A stretch of DNA of 64,000 nt from contig NZ_JAQZAT010000004.1 of assembly GCF_028736925.1 (NCBI RefSeq), positions 62,001-126,000 on the forward strand, written 5' to 3'. The notes beneath the pieces were generated by a model. It had not been told where the DNA came from and did not search any database. It saw nothing but the letters and a program-made list of their open reading frames with translations. The stretch is from Flavivirga sp. 57AJ16 (GTDB taxonomy: Bacteria > Bacteroidota > Bacteroidia > Flavobacteriales > Flavobacteriaceae). Position 1 is the stretch's first letter. Every line of letters begins with the position of its first letter. This document shows positions 1-9,332 of the stretch, one piece after another. The translations under genes were made by a program, and so were the position numbers.

Positions 1-951
1 ACCTATAGATCCAATAATTAATAACTGCCGTCTTCCAATCCGGTCTATGAGGTACATGCCCACGAAGGTGAAAATCAGGTTGATCCCTCCAATTGCTATC
101 GAATTGAAGAGCGATTCCTTTACTGCAAGTCCCGCTATCTCCAGAATCTCTGGTGCGTAGTACAATACAAAATTGATTCCCGACAGTTGGTTGAAAAAAG
201 CGATAAGAAAGGCCAACAGAAGCGGCTTCCTGTACCTAGTGAAAATAGACCCTTCATGTTTTTCCTCTATTTTCTCTGCATTTTCTATCTGCTGGAGTTC
301 TGCTTCCACATCATCCACTCCCATCTTTTCCAATACGTCACGTGCGCCATCTTTGTCATGCCTCTCGGTAACCAGCCATCTTGGGCTTTTGGGTATAAAA
401 AAGACCGAAACAAAGTAAATAGCCGCCGGAAGCCCTTCTATGCCCATCATCCAGCGCCAATCATTGGCCCCATCAAAGCCTTTGAGCAGGTAGTTTGAAA
501 AGAAGGCTATTAAAATACCAAGAACAAGGTTGAACTGATACAGTGCCACCAATCTTCCCCTGTTTTTTGCCGTGGATATCTCTGATATGTACATCGGTCC
601 TGCTACAGTGGACGCTCCTACCCCCAGTCCCCCGACAAACCTAAAAAAGGAGAAAGAATACGGGTCTGGTGCAAGCCCTGAACCAACGGCCGAAATGAAG
701 TATAGTGCTCCAATCCAGATGAGTGTTTTTTTTCGTCCAAGGTGTTGGCTTGGTATGCCCCCCAACAACGATCCTACTACTGTGCCCCACAGTGCCATGG
801 ACATGATAAAGGTGCCATGGAACCAGGGACTGGTATCCCATAGTTCTTTAATTGGTAAGTTGGCCCCGGATATTACTACGGTATCAAATCCGAATAAAAA
901 CCCTGCCAATGAGGCCGTAAACGACCACATGCCCTGATTGCTTATTTTCAA
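1..951 (-). CDS. Sugar-porter MFS transporter (partial)
   Basis: Inner-membrane proton/sugar symporter-type permease of the sugar porter family; 317 residues are present and the C-terminal part lies beyond the left edge. The translated minus strand starts with a first membrane helix reading FLFGFDTVVISG, has the loop 2-3 motif HLGRKKT, the PMYISEISTAKNRGR stretch, PKSPRWL before the central loop, and QLSGINFVLYYAP after it, all hallmarks of this family. The furthest start is TTG at 951; ATG at 930, seven codons in, is a possible alternative. An in-frame stop lies just upstream of the TTG. It follows susD in the same direction after a 340-bp spacer, so it probably imports the sugar released from the glycan taken up by SusCD, or the uronates made nearby. 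Substrate is inferred only. Confidence 0.93.
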   Translation of the reverse strand, partial: MKISNQGMWSFTASLAGFLFGFDTVVISGANLPIKELWDTSPWFHGTFIMSMALWGTVVGSLLGGIPSQHLGRKKTLIWIGALYFISAVGSGLAPDPYSFSFFRFVGGLGVGASTVAGPMYISEISTAKNRGRLVALYQFNLVLGILIAFFSNYLLKGFDGANDWRWMMGIEGLPAAIYFVSVFFIPKSPRWLVTERHDKDGARDVLEKMGVDDVEAELQQIENAEKIEEKHEGSIFTRYRKPLLLAFLIAFFNQLSGINFVLYYAPEILEIAGLAVKESLFNSIAIGGINLIFTFVGMYLIDRIGRRQLLIIGSIG

Positions 952-1291
952 TGTATTTAATTTAGGTTATAAAAATTAGTTAGTATATGTCGATAACTTG
1001 TTTGCGCAACTCCACTATCGCAGTGAAATAAGTTTTTAAATAATGACTCGATTTTATCATTAGCCATTATAACAGGAAGAATAATTTAAATAGCTTTGAT
1101 TGTTTAAATTTCAATCATATTTCACAAAATTCATCCGTATGGAAGAACCATAAAGTGCATAAACTAATTCTAACCTAACTTTATTCTAGTCACACAAGCC
1201 CATAATATTACCTGCTGCTATTTTAATAATAAAACTGCAGCAGGTAAAGGTTATCATTCTGAAAGCACTTTACACTAAATCAAAGCTCTCT
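952..1291. other. Intergenic spacer, MFS to susD
   Basis: 340 bases without a convincing gene. The only structure seen is the hairpin at 1210-1245. No perfect TAnnTTTG element was found at a useful distance from the MFS start. Confidence 0.6.
1210..1245 (-). terminator. Hairpin downstream of susD
   Basis: A 9-bp perfect stem (ACCTGCTGC with GCAGCAGGT), a 2x2 mismatch, then 5 more pairs around an ATAA loop. It lies 47 bases past the susD stop, where a terminator or processing site would be expected. There is no clear T-tract on the minus strand, so its termination role is uncertain. Confidence 0.45.
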
Positions 1292-2983
1292 TTACCACCC
1301 TGGGTTTTGAGTTAAATCTGGATTTAAATCTCTTTCTGCTTCAGGAATAGGGTATAAGAAATAGCCTGGAAAAGATCTTCTAGTATCAAGTTTCACGGTA
1401 CCCGTAAAATCAAATATATCCTCATCCAAAGAACTTAAATTAAAACTAGGATCATTCTCATACCATCTTCTAAAATCTGAGTAAAACATACCCTCAGCAG
1501 CAAGTTCTATCATTCGTTCTTCCCTAATCAAATCTCTTACTTCAGCCTGGGTACCTACAGGAATATCCGGCATATCTACTCTGTCCCTTACTTGGTTAAC
1601 TGCCCAATATAAATCATCAGACGCATTACCTGCATTAGCAGCACTGGCTTCATTTCGTGCTTCAGCATACATTAACAAAACATCTGCATATCGTATTACT
1701 GGATAATCAATCCCCGAGTGTCTACGAACCGCACTTTCATCACCAACATTAACAAATTTACGCCAGCCATAATGGTTGTTCGTGTTATTTACTGTTCTCA
1801 TACATGGATACGGGTCATTACCTGTATCTCTTGGATAACGAAATTCATAAGTTGTATTGTTCCTTCCTACGAATAAAGAAAATGGACGAATGATACTCGC
1901 TTCTAATCGAGGATCTCTATCTGCAAAATATTGATTGACATCATCTCTATTTTCCCAGTCAAAAGCTCTTCCATTATTAGTTTCAAAATCGGCTAAAAAC
2001 TGTGCTCTATCGAACTTCGAACCATCAATCTTTCTATAAGAATCTACAAAGTAATTGGTAGGAATAGAGCTGTTTTTAGCACTTGCTTGACTAGATGCTG
2101 GTCCATAGCGTAAATCACGCCAGCCACCAAAATCCTGAATGCCTTCATTTTGAAGCGCAAAAATTACTTCAGTGTTTTTCTCACCGGCCAGTGAAAATAA
2201 GGCTCCATAATCATTACCCAATTGATAGTCACCTAAATCGATAACCTGCTTAAACATATTTGCGGCTTCGGTGTACTGTTTATTATACAGATATACTTTT
2301 CCTAATAGTGCCATTGCTGCACCTTTGGATGCTCTACCATCAGAAACAGATCCGCCAGTACTTGGAAGAAAATCTATGGCCTGGGCTAAATCGTCTATGA
2401 TAAGAGCTCTAACTTCAGAAGGCTTACTTCTTGGCTTGTACGTTTGAGTAAACGAAGTCGGTTCTGTATATAGTGGTACACCGTCATGTCTAGCGTCATC
2501 TTGCCCGCCATAATAGTTTAACAAATCAAAATAGAACAACCCTCTTAAAAACAAAGCCTCCCCTAAAAACTGGTCTTTTTGAGCACCAAGATTTGTTTCC
2601 ATATTAGGAATATTAGCAATGGCTTCATTAGCTCTATAAATTCCAAGATATAGTGCCGTCCAACGCTGATTGTACATCCTTGTTCTAGTAGTGGCGTTAC
2701 CTGAGACAATGGCATACAATTGCATAGTATCCCAGTTTCTATTTCCTCCATAGCGGTATGCTATAGGGGTCATGGCATCATCCATACCCAACTCATTGAT
2801 ATAGGCCTGCTCTCTCAAGACATTGTAGATTGCTGTTACACCAAGTTCAGCATGTTCCACCGTTTTCCAAAACTCATTACCAGCTATGGAATCTTTTGGT
2901 GCTGTTTCCAAAAAGTTCTCATCACACCCAACACATAGTGTTAGGGTAACAATTACTAATAATAATTTTCTGCACGTTTTCAT
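1292..2983 (-). CDS. SusD/RagB family glycan-binding lipoprotein
   Basis: Surface lipoprotein that forms the lid of the SusC channel and binds the incoming glycan. 563 residues, with a lipoprotein signal ending in CVGC (Cys20) followed by acidic residues, as in surface-exported Bacteroidota lipoproteins. The N-terminal TPR-like half contains the FLRGLFYFDLLNYYGG helix typical of SusD_3; the C-terminal SusD half ends with RSFPGYFLYPIPEAE and a terminal NPGW. It begins 11 bp after susC, so the two are co-transcribed. The bound glycan cannot be read from sequence; the neighbouring uronate genes suggest an acidic polysaccharide. Confidence 0.96.
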   Translation of the reverse strand: MKTCRKLLLVIVTLTLCVGCDENFLETAPKDSIAGNEFWKTVEHAELGVTAIYNVLREQAYINELGMDDAMTPIAYRYGGNRNWDTMQLYAIVSGNATTRTRMYNQRWTALYLGIYRANEAIANIPNMETNLGAQKDQFLGEALFLRGLFYFDLLNYYGGQDDARHDGVPLYTEPTSFTQTYKPRSKPSEVRALIIDDLAQAIDFLPSTGGSVSDGRASKGAAMALLGKVYLYNKQYTEAANMFKQVIDLGDYQLGNDYGALFSLAGEKNTEVIFALQNEGIQDFGGWRDLRYGPASSQASAKNSSIPTNYFVDSYRKIDGSKFDRAQFLADFETNNGRAFDWENRDDVNQYFADRDPRLEASIIRPFSLFVGRNNTTYEFRYPRDTGNDPYPCMRTVNNTNNHYGWRKFVNVGDESAVRRHSGIDYPVIRYADVLLMYAEARNEASAANAGNASDDLYWAVNQVRDRVDMPDIPVGTQAEVRDLIREERMIELAAEGMFYSDFRRWYENDPSFNLSSLDEDIFDFTGTVKLDTRRSFPGYFLYPIPEAERDLNPDLTQNPGW

Positions 2984-2994
2984 AGTAATTAATT

Positions 2995-5900
2995 TTAAAA
3001 GTTAATGTTTATTCCAAATGTTAGCCGTTTCATTATTGGGTAGTTCAGTCCATTATTTTGACCTGTTGTTATCTCAGGGTCAAACCCTACGTATTCTGAA
3101 GACTTAAACGTAAAATAATTTTCTGCACTCATATACAATCTAAGTCGCTGCATACCAACTTTTTGTATAACATCGCTAGGTAATGAATACCCTAGTGTTA
3201 TGTTTTTAATACGTAAGAACGAAGCATCCCTTAACCAAAAATCGTTCGTTGCCGTATTGTTAGGATTTCCACCAGTAGTTAAACGAGGAAATGTTGCATT
3301 TTGGTTATCAGGCCTCCAAGCATTTAATGCTTCCGCAGGTACAATATCACCATTTGCTAAATCTGATGTATACCATTCGTTTTCGAAGTAGTTATCAATT
3401 CCTGCCACACCTTGACCCAAAATATTTAAATCAAAATTCTTGTACCCGAAATCAAGACTAAAACCATAAACATACTCTGGAATAGAGGATCCTTTAGCAA
3501 CACGGTCACCTTCATCAATTACTTTATAGCCATCTTCTCCTTCTTGTTGTTGGTCTTTGTAAATAAAATCACCAGGGGATGGCATAGGATTCATAGTATA
3601 ACCATCTGCCACCAACTCATCAATTCTTTCTTGTGTTGCAATGCCTTCTACTTCTCTTACATACCATGAATTAATTGGCAAACCTTCTTGAATGATACGC
3701 TGCCCACTACGGGTACCTGCTCCTCCAAGGTATTTAATAACTTCATTCTTTATATGGGTAACGTTTCCACTAATTCCATACTTAAAGTCACCAATATTAT
3801 CTCTCCAACTTAATGTCAATTCAAAACCTTTATTATCTACAATTCCAGCATTTTGAGGTGGAGCCGTTAAGCCTCCATTAACTAATGGAATTGGTAGATT
3901 AATTAAGATATCTTCGGTTCTTCTATTAAACCAATCGAACTCCACACCTAATCTTCTACTTAAAAACGAACTTTCAAATCCAATATCAGTTTGAGTTGTA
4001 GTTTCCCATTTCAATATATCATTGGGAATAGCACTTGGAGCGGCTCCAGGAACAATATTACCTCCAAACACATAACTCGTTAAGTTGTATAATGGCTGGG
4101 TACCATAGTCTGTAACCCTATTATTTCCCAATTGCCCCCATGAAGCCTTAAGTTTAAAAAAGCTTATTGGATCCACATCTTGTAGAAATCCTTCTTTTGA
4201 AATTACCCATCCAGCAGATACCGAAGGGAAAATTCCCCAACGCTCATCTATGGAAAACTTTGAAGAACCATCATATCTTAAATTACCTTCTAACAAGTAT
4301 TTCTCTTTGTAGTCGTAATTGATACGACCAAAGAAAGAGCGTAACGCCCTGTCGTTAAAATTACCTCTAACAACTGGGTCTTCGCCAGAAGCGGCATCAA
4401 AAACAGGTGTTTCATCAGCCAGAAGATCTGTTTTAGAAGCTCTCATATTTCTAGCTGTCTCATATTCCTGATTGTATCCCGCCAACACTCCGATGTTATG
4501 GGTATCTGCAATTGACGTATTGTACGTTATAAAAGAATCGAATATCAATCGGTAATACTTCCTGTACTCTTCTGACAATGAGGTACCAGTAGCAGCAGTA
4601 TTTGCTATGATTGAGTTATCTTGGAAGTTCCAGATATCTGCACCAAAAGTATGCTGAAAGGTATAATCATACTGTATGGTAGGCGAAAAACTGGTCGTCC
4701 ATTGAATCTTATCCTTGAATTTAATAGTGGCATAAACTTTTGCCAATATCTTGGTAATGTTTCGTGAAAAGTCGGAACCAGCAAACCTTGCTTCTACATT
4801 ATTCGTAGAGGCATTTTCTCCTGGAACCCAAGGCCCTCCAACTCTACCATCTGGACTAAGCGGCAATATTCCTGGCACCGAATGCCCTATAGTTCTAATT
4901 GCCTGTTCACTTGCATCATCAGGTGATTCTTGATCTGACCAATAACCAAAAACATTGGCGCCTGCTGTTAACCAATTATTAAAGTCTGCTTCAACATTTG
5001 ATCTAAAGGAATATCTTTTATAGTCTGATTTCTTAATACTTCCTCTGTTATCCAAAATATTGGTCGAAAACATGTAGCGCACATTGTCAGATCCACCACT
5101 CGCAGAAAGGTTATGTCGCTGTATAAACGATTGTCTAAATACATGTTTAAACCAATTGGTATTAGGGTATAAAAGAGGGTCTGTACCTGCACGGTAATCG
5201 TCAATGGTTGCCTGACTGAATATTTCTGGCTTCCCGTCATTAGCTTGTGCTTGGTTGATTATCTCCATGTGTGTTGGATAATCCCAAACCATGTCTACTT
5301 CAAATGTAGGATCTTGAATCCCCGTGTAGCCGTTATAAGAAAATTTTGTTTTTCCATTGGTACCTTTTTTGGTCGTTACCAAAACAACCCCATTAGCAGC
5401 ACGGCTACCATATATAGACGCAGAAGCGGCATCTTTTAGTATCGATATACTTTGTATATTTTCTGCAACAACATCACTCAAACTCCCCACTAAACCATCT
5501 ATAACTACCAATGGAGATGAGTTATTTAATGTCCCGACACCTCTAATAAGAATATTGTTCTCTTCACTACCAGGTTTTCCAGCGCCTTGGGTAACGGTTA
5601 CCCCAGCAGCTTGACCTGCCAACCCTTGTCCAACATCAGTAATCGGTCTAGTTTCACTCATTTCTTCAAAGCTGACAGAAGAAACAGACCCCGTTTGGTT
5701 TATTTTCTTCTGTGTTCCATATCCAACAACGACAACTTCATCTAGGCTGGAAACGTCTTCTTGCAAAGAAACGTTAACCTGGGTTTGTCCATTCAAAGAA
5801 AGCTCTTTAGAAGCAAAACCTACATAAGAAATTGATAATACCGCATTGGAACCACTAACACTTAATGTGAAATTCCCATCAAAATCGGTTTGTGTTCCGT

Positions 5901-6399
5901 TCACGGTTCCTTTTTCGATAACATTAGCCCCCGCAAGTGGTATTCCTGCTCCGTCAAGCACGGTTCCCGTCACTTGGAATTGGGGTATGTCCTTAGGCAA
6001 ATTATTTTGATTATCCTCAAGGGAGTCCAGATTGCCCGTTTTACTTCTTAAAATAATTTGTTTTTGCAATACTTCGTATTCAACATCTGTACCTTTAAAA
6101 ATTTTATTCAAGATGAATGCAATGGGCTTTTTCTTAAATTTTACGGACACCCGCCTGTCAATATCAACATCGTTTCTATTCAATAAGAATTTGAAGTCAG
6201 AAAGTGATTCAATTTCATGAATTACGGCCGCTATGGTAGCATTTGACATGTTAAGCGAAACCTTTTTGGTTTGTGAGTAGGTATTGGCTTGGATTTGAAA
6301 AAGGGAAACCAGTGTTAAAATTACAGTTAGTTTCATTTTTAATGTTAGTTTAATAAGAGAACGTTCAGTACCTCTTAAATTACTTAGTTTTTTTTTCAT
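2995..6399 (-). CDS. SusC/RagA TonB-dependent transducer with STN domain
   Basis: Outer-membrane TonB-dependent importer, 1134 residues. Order: signal peptide (about 1-43), STN secretin/TonB short N-terminal domain (about 47-118), CarboxypepD-reg-like domain (about 142-215), the DEVVVVGYG TonB-box region (about 220-228), plug domain (about 231-345, with KDAASASIYGSRAANGV), then a 22-strand-type barrel ending in NINF. The STN domain is the part that talks to a FecR anti-sigma factor, and fecR lies directly upstream on the same strand. It should import an oligosaccharide together with the SusD protein and report its presence to the ECF sigma factor at 7870. Confidence 0.97.
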   Translation of the reverse strand: MKKKLSNLRGTERSLIKLTLKMKLTVILTLVSLFQIQANTYSQTKKVSLNMSNATIAAVIHEIESLSDFKFLLNRNDVDIDRRVSVKFKKKPIAFILNKIFKGTDVEYEVLQKQIILRSKTGNLDSLEDNQNNLPKDIPQFQVTGTVLDGAGIPLAGANVIEKGTVNGTQTDFDGNFTLSVSGSNAVLSISYVGFASKELSLNGQTQVNVSLQEDVSSLDEVVVVGYGTQKKINQTGSVSSVSFEEMSETRPITDVGQGLAGQAAGVTVTQGAGKPGSEENNILIRGVGTLNNSSPLVVIDGLVGSLSDVVAENIQSISILKDAASASIYGSRAANGVVLVTTKKGTNGKTKFSYNGYTGIQDPTFEVDMVWDYPTHMEIINQAQANDGKPEIFSQATIDDYRAGTDPLLYPNTNWFKHVFRQSFIQRHNLSASGGSDNVRYMFSTNILDNRGSIKKSDYKRYSFRSNVEADFNNWLTAGANVFGYWSDQESPDDASEQAIRTIGHSVPGILPLSPDGRVGGPWVPGENASTNNVEARFAGSDFSRNITKILAKVYATIKFKDKIQWTTSFSPTIQYDYTFQHTFGADIWNFQDNSIIANTAATGTSLSEEYRKYYRLIFDSFITYNTSIADTHNIGVLAGYNQEYETARNMRASKTDLLADETPVFDAASGEDPVVRGNFNDRALRSFFGRINYDYKEKYLLEGNLRYDGSSKFSIDERWGIFPSVSAGWVISKEGFLQDVDPISFFKLKASWGQLGNNRVTDYGTQPLYNLTSYVFGGNIVPGAAPSAIPNDILKWETTTQTDIGFESSFLSRRLGVEFDWFNRRTEDILINLPIPLVNGGLTAPPQNAGIVDNKGFELTLSWRDNIGDFKYGISGNVTHIKNEVIKYLGGAGTRSGQRIIQEGLPINSWYVREVEGIATQERIDELVADGYTMNPMPSPGDFIYKDQQQEGEDGYKVIDEGDRVAKGSSIPEYVYGFSLDFGYKNFDLNILGQGVAGIDNYFENEWYTSDLANGDIVPAEALNAWRPDNQNATFPRLTTGGNPNNTATNDFWLRDASFLRIKNITLGYSLPSDVIQKVGMQRLRLYMSAENYFTFKSSEYVGFDPEITTGQNNGLNYPIMKRLTFGININF

Positions 6400-6451
6400 A
6401 TCTTTAAAGTTGGATTTTTTGATTTAAATTCATTTAAATCATTGTGTACCT

Positions 6452-6488
6452 AAATCGGGGAATGTGTCCGCATTTTCCGATTTTTTTT
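6452..6488 (+). terminator. Hairpin plus T8 in the susC leader
   Basis: Eleven-bp stem (AAATCGG with CCGATTT, extended by two G-T and two A-T pairs), a 10-base loop and eight T on the plus strand. On the plus strand it looks like an intrinsic terminator although no plus-strand gene ends here. On the minus strand it would lie in the untranslated leader of susC, between fecR and susC, where it could fold as a leader structure. Confidence 0.45.
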
Positions 6489-6585
6489 GTACATGATTGA
6501 TTTAATTAGTTTTCATTTAGTTTAGTCATTTTTTTATATCATATTTTTCTGTTTTTAAGTTAGTTATGCTTTTTTTTTAGATAGT

Positions 6586-7752
6586 TCATTCTATAATTAC
6601 CTCATTGTTTATTATGGAATAATCAATAGCAAAACTTTTGTTGAAAGATTCCAATACTTCACCAATGGTCTCTATATCAAATGTAGCATCAAACAGCTGC
6701 TCATCAAGTACACTGTTACTGTTTTTAATAGTTACATTATACTTTCGTTCCAGTGTTCGTCTAATTTTAAGAAATGATGTGTTTCTAAAAATCAGCTTTC
6801 CTTCTATCCATGCAGTGTACAATCTTGTATCTACGTTCTCAGTACCTATTTCGTTGTTGGATCTATCCCAGCGGGCTTTAAATCCAGGTTTAAGCAGTAA
6901 GGGATTTCTATCTTTTCCATATTGCTCACTATTTTTGTACAATTCCACCGATCCTTCAACCAACACGGTATTAATACTTGTATCCTCAGCATAATTGGAC
7001 ACGTTGAATTTTGTCCCCAACACCTTGACATCTACTCCATTGGTATTCACTACAAAAGGACGTCCAGCATCTTTAGCAACATCAAAATAGGCTTCTCCTT
7101 TCAAAAAAACTGTACGGTTTTCTTTCTTAACAAAGTTCACAGGGTAACGCAGAGTGGTTCCCGAATTCAAATATATATGTGTGCCATCCGATAATACGAC
7201 ATCAAACCTTTTTCCATATGGCACATTTAATGTGTTATAGACTAATTCTTCTGCTTTTGCAGTTTTAGAATAGGTTAGCTTGGAATGGTCCTGCGATCCT
7301 ATTAAGGTCCCATCCGCTTTTCTTATTTCTTTATTTTCGGCAGGAGATAATTCCTCAACAGTACCATCATCCAAGGTTATTGTAATTTGTTCCACCTTGG
7401 GAACAAGTTTGTTTGACTCAGTAGTGTGGTAATCAATTTGATCATGTTGGTCATAAAAATATCCAAAAGATAAAAGTAGCACTAGTACAGCAGCGTATTT
7501 CATCATCAGATTGACCACACGTTTGTTTTTGTCCCGCTTTATACGTTTAAAAAGTTCTTTTTTAATTTTGTCCGTATTTGGTTCGTTCATTGCCATTGTA
7601 ATTTCAAGATGGGTTTTTACTTGATTCTCAAAAATAGCCTCATTATCTTCTTTGATAATCCAATTGGACAAAAGATCAAGATCTTCTGAAGAAGCTTCAT
7701 TCAGTAAATATTTGTGTATAATGTTCTCTATTTTCAAGTTGATTTTGCGCAT
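6586..7752 (-). CDS. FecR family anti-sigma factor
   Basis: Membrane-spanning anti-sigma factor, 388 residues. The N-terminal cytoplasmic part (about 1-80) would hold the ECF sigma factor; a single helix (about 82-99) crosses the inner membrane. The periplasmic FecR domain (about 170-275) contains LSDGTHIYLNSGTTLRYP and FLKGEAYFDVAKD, and the C-terminal DUF4974 domain (about 315-386) ends the protein. In the known pathway the STN domain of the transducer (here the SusC at 2995) contacts the periplasmic part and releases the sigma factor. The gene sits head-to-head with the ECF sigma gene at 7870, across a 117-bp spacer, instead of following it as is more usual. Confidence 0.96.
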   Translation of the reverse strand: MRKINLKIENIIHKYLLNEASSEDLDLLSNWIIKEDNEAIFENQVKTHLEITMAMNEPNTDKIKKELFKRIKRDKNKRVVNLMMKYAAVLVLLLSFGYFYDQHDQIDYHTTESNKLVPKVEQITITLDDGTVEELSPAENKEIRKADGTLIGSQDHSKLTYSKTAKAEELVYNTLNVPYGKRFDVVLSDGTHIYLNSGTTLRYPVNFVKKENRTVFLKGEAYFDVAKDAGRPFVVNTNGVDVKVLGTKFNVSNYAEDTSINTVLVEGSVELYKNSEQYGKDRNPLLLKPGFKARWDRSNNEIGTENVDTRLYTAWIEGKLIFRNTSFLKIRRTLERKYNVTIKNSNSVLDEQLFDATFDIETIGEVLESFNKSFAIDYSIINNEVIIE

Positions 7753-7869
7753 TGCTCTTTAATATATTGACAATACAAATTTTAAATACCCTAACTTTTT
7801 TGTATTTTTTTTTTTCATATTTGCATTATTCATGCCTATTTTTTTTATTTGTCGTAATTATTCATAAAC

Positions 7870-8451
7870 ATGGATGAAATAACTTTAATCTCTCGCCTTA
7901 AAGAAGGACACGAAGATTCATTCGTGTATTTAGTAGACCATTATAGCCAACGATTGTTCGGTTACGCCCTTACCTTGACAAACAACCACGAAATGGCTGA
8001 AGATGTGCTTCAGAATGTTTTTTTGAAAACATGGGTAAAACGCAAGAAGCTTCATATTGAGTCTTCACTTCAGAATTATTTATTTAAGTCTGTCTATAAT
8101 GAGTTCATCAATCAATACAAAAAGAAAAGGTCCACCATGATATTGGAACAGAAGTATTTCAAAGCTCTGGAAAAAACCGTGGCCATGAACGATGAGGCTT
8201 CTTGGGAAAAGGTTTTATCCAGAATTATGGATGAAATACAAAAACTACCTCCTAAGTGCCAAGAGGTTTTCCTTTTAAGCAGAAAGGAAGGTCTTACTAA
8301 TCTTGAAATATCCGAATATCTGAACATTTCAATTAAAACAGTAGAAGCTCAAATATCAAAAGCTTTCAGTATTCTTAGAAAAAAGTTGGGTAACAACTAC
8401 AGAGCCATGTTGTTCCTACTGTTAGACACCAAATTAATAAAGCAAATCTAG
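7870..8451 (+). CDS. ECF RNA polymerase sigma factor
   Basis: Sigma-70 family extracytoplasmic-function factor, 193 residues. Region 2 (about 10-80) contains LTLTNNHEMAEDVLQNVFLK, the usual D-V-Q-V-F pattern for -10 recognition. Region 4 (about 125-178) has LPPKCQEVFLLSRKEGLTN followed by IAEYL-like helices and SIKTVEAQISKA for -35 recognition. It is divergent from its presumed anti-sigma partner (FecR, 6586-7752) and should switch on the susCD genes when the SusC transducer signals. Unlike the second locus at 49379, its start is 117 bp from fecR, leaving room for two back-to-back promoters. Confidence 0.95.
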   Translation: MDEITLISRLKEGHEDSFVYLVDHYSQRLFGYALTLTNNHEMAEDVLQNVFLKTWVKRKKLHIESSLQNYLFKSVYNEFINQYKKKRSTMILEQKYFKALEKTVAMNDEASWEKVLSRIMDEIQKLPPKCQEVFLLSRKEGLTNLEISEYLNISIKTVEAQISKAFSILRKKLGNNYRAMLFLLLDTKLIKQI

Positions 8452-8518
8452 TAGCAAATAGGCATACACCAAAAAAGATATTTCATTGTAAATGTGACAA
8501 TAATTAAAGCCCATCCTT

Positions 8519-9187
8519 TTATTTTAATCTGTACAAAAACGGACCACCTTTTACTCCTTGCTTCTTTTTTCCTGTATTTTCCAAAACGTCCATTTGAAAG
8601 ATACTTTTCCTAAAATTTCTCCTGTCGAGTTCTACATTTAAAATATCTTCATATAAATTCTGTAGTTCTTGCAAAGTAAACTCTTTTGGCAAAAGCTCAC
8701 CAACAATAAGTTTATGTCTTAGGTTGTTCTGCACAAACGAGTAGGCTTCACTGATCAGTTTTCCGTGGTCATATCCAATCTCTTCAGGTCTTTTATCAAC
8801 ATCAAACCATTCTATACTTGTAACACTGTTCCTTAATGTCAAAGGATGGTTTTCTGGTTTTACTAAAGCATAAAAACACACAGTTATGACTCTTTTTATA
8901 GGATGCCTATTCAATGCAGTATAGGTTTTTACCTGTTCAAAATGAATATCTCGAAACCCAGTAAGTGAAAATAGTACTTTCTCCGCACAATCCTCAATGG
9001 TTTCGTCAGCCTCCATAATCCCACCTGGAACTTGCCAATGGTTTTCAAAATGTCCAAATGACTTCTTTATCAAAAGAATTTTAAGTTTACCGTCAACATA
9101 ACCGAATACCGTAATATCAGCTGTAACCGAACATTCATAAGAATCTGGTTTCACCTGAATACTATGGAGTTTTTCCTGTTTTGTCAT
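8519..9187 (-). CDS. Nudix-domain (NrtR/AraR-like) transcriptional regulator
   Basis: 222 residues: an N-terminal Nudix-fold domain (about 20-145) and a C-terminal winged helix (about 158-222), the plan of the NrtR/AraR regulator family. The Nudix box begins correctly (G56 and E62), but the catalytic REUxEE core reads KVLFSL at residues 70-75, so all three metal-binding glutamates are gone. It should therefore be a ligand sensor, not a hydrolase. The ATG at 9187 was chosen because the domain starts there; the frame stays open upstream to 9265, but those 26 codons lack family features and run into the operator. It faces the uronate catabolic operon, so it probably senses a uronate intermediate and represses that operon (inference). 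Confidence 0.9.
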   Translation of the reverse strand: MTKQEKLHSIQVKPDSYECSVTADITVFGYVDGKLKILLIKKSFGHFENHWQVPGGIMEADETIEDCAEKVLFSLTGFRDIHFEQVKTYTALNRHPIKRVITVCFYALVKPENHPLTLRNSVTSIEWFDVDKRPEEIGYDHGKLISEAYSFVQNNLRHKLIVGELLPKEFTLQELQNLYEDILNVELDRRNFRKSIFQMDVLENTGKKKQGVKGGPFLYRLK

Positions 9188-9237
9188 TTTTTTAATAGAT
9201 ATTTTGATTTTTTCTCCATAGATATGGCAAAAAATTA

Positions 9238-9245
9238 TATATTTG
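9238..9245 (+). promoter_or_regulatory. -7 element of the uronate operon promoter
   Basis: TATATTTG matches the Bacteroidota -7 consensus TAnnTTTG exactly. It places the transcription start near 9250-9253, about 80 bases before the first gene. No well-spaced -33 TTG is visible. Confidence 0.55.
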
Positions 9246-9248
9246 CAA

Positions 9249-9267
9249 CTGTGTAAAAAGTACACAG
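9249..9267. promoter_or_regulatory. Perfect 7-5-7 palindrome, likely operator
   Basis: CTGTGTA-AAAAG-TACACAG: two perfect 7-bp arms around 5 bp. It begins four bases after the -7 element, so a bound protein would block transcription start of the uronate operon. It lies between the divergent Nudix-type regulator and the operon, making that regulator the obvious candidate ligand. The assignment is inferred from position and symmetry. Confidence 0.65.
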
Positions 9268-9332
9268 AAAAATATTTTTAACGTATACCCATTTTTTCCC
9301 TAACTAAACTAGCCAAACTAAATAAGTTTTAA

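Noticed and set aside
173-937. Plus-strand open frames over the left edge
   Set aside because: They are antisense to the sugar-porter gene, whose minus-strand translation has continuous family motifs.
7820-7869. TAnnTTTG promoters for the first ECF sigma gene
   Set aside because: CATATTTG and TTTATTTG each miss one consensus base in a T-rich stretch; not distinguishable from chance.
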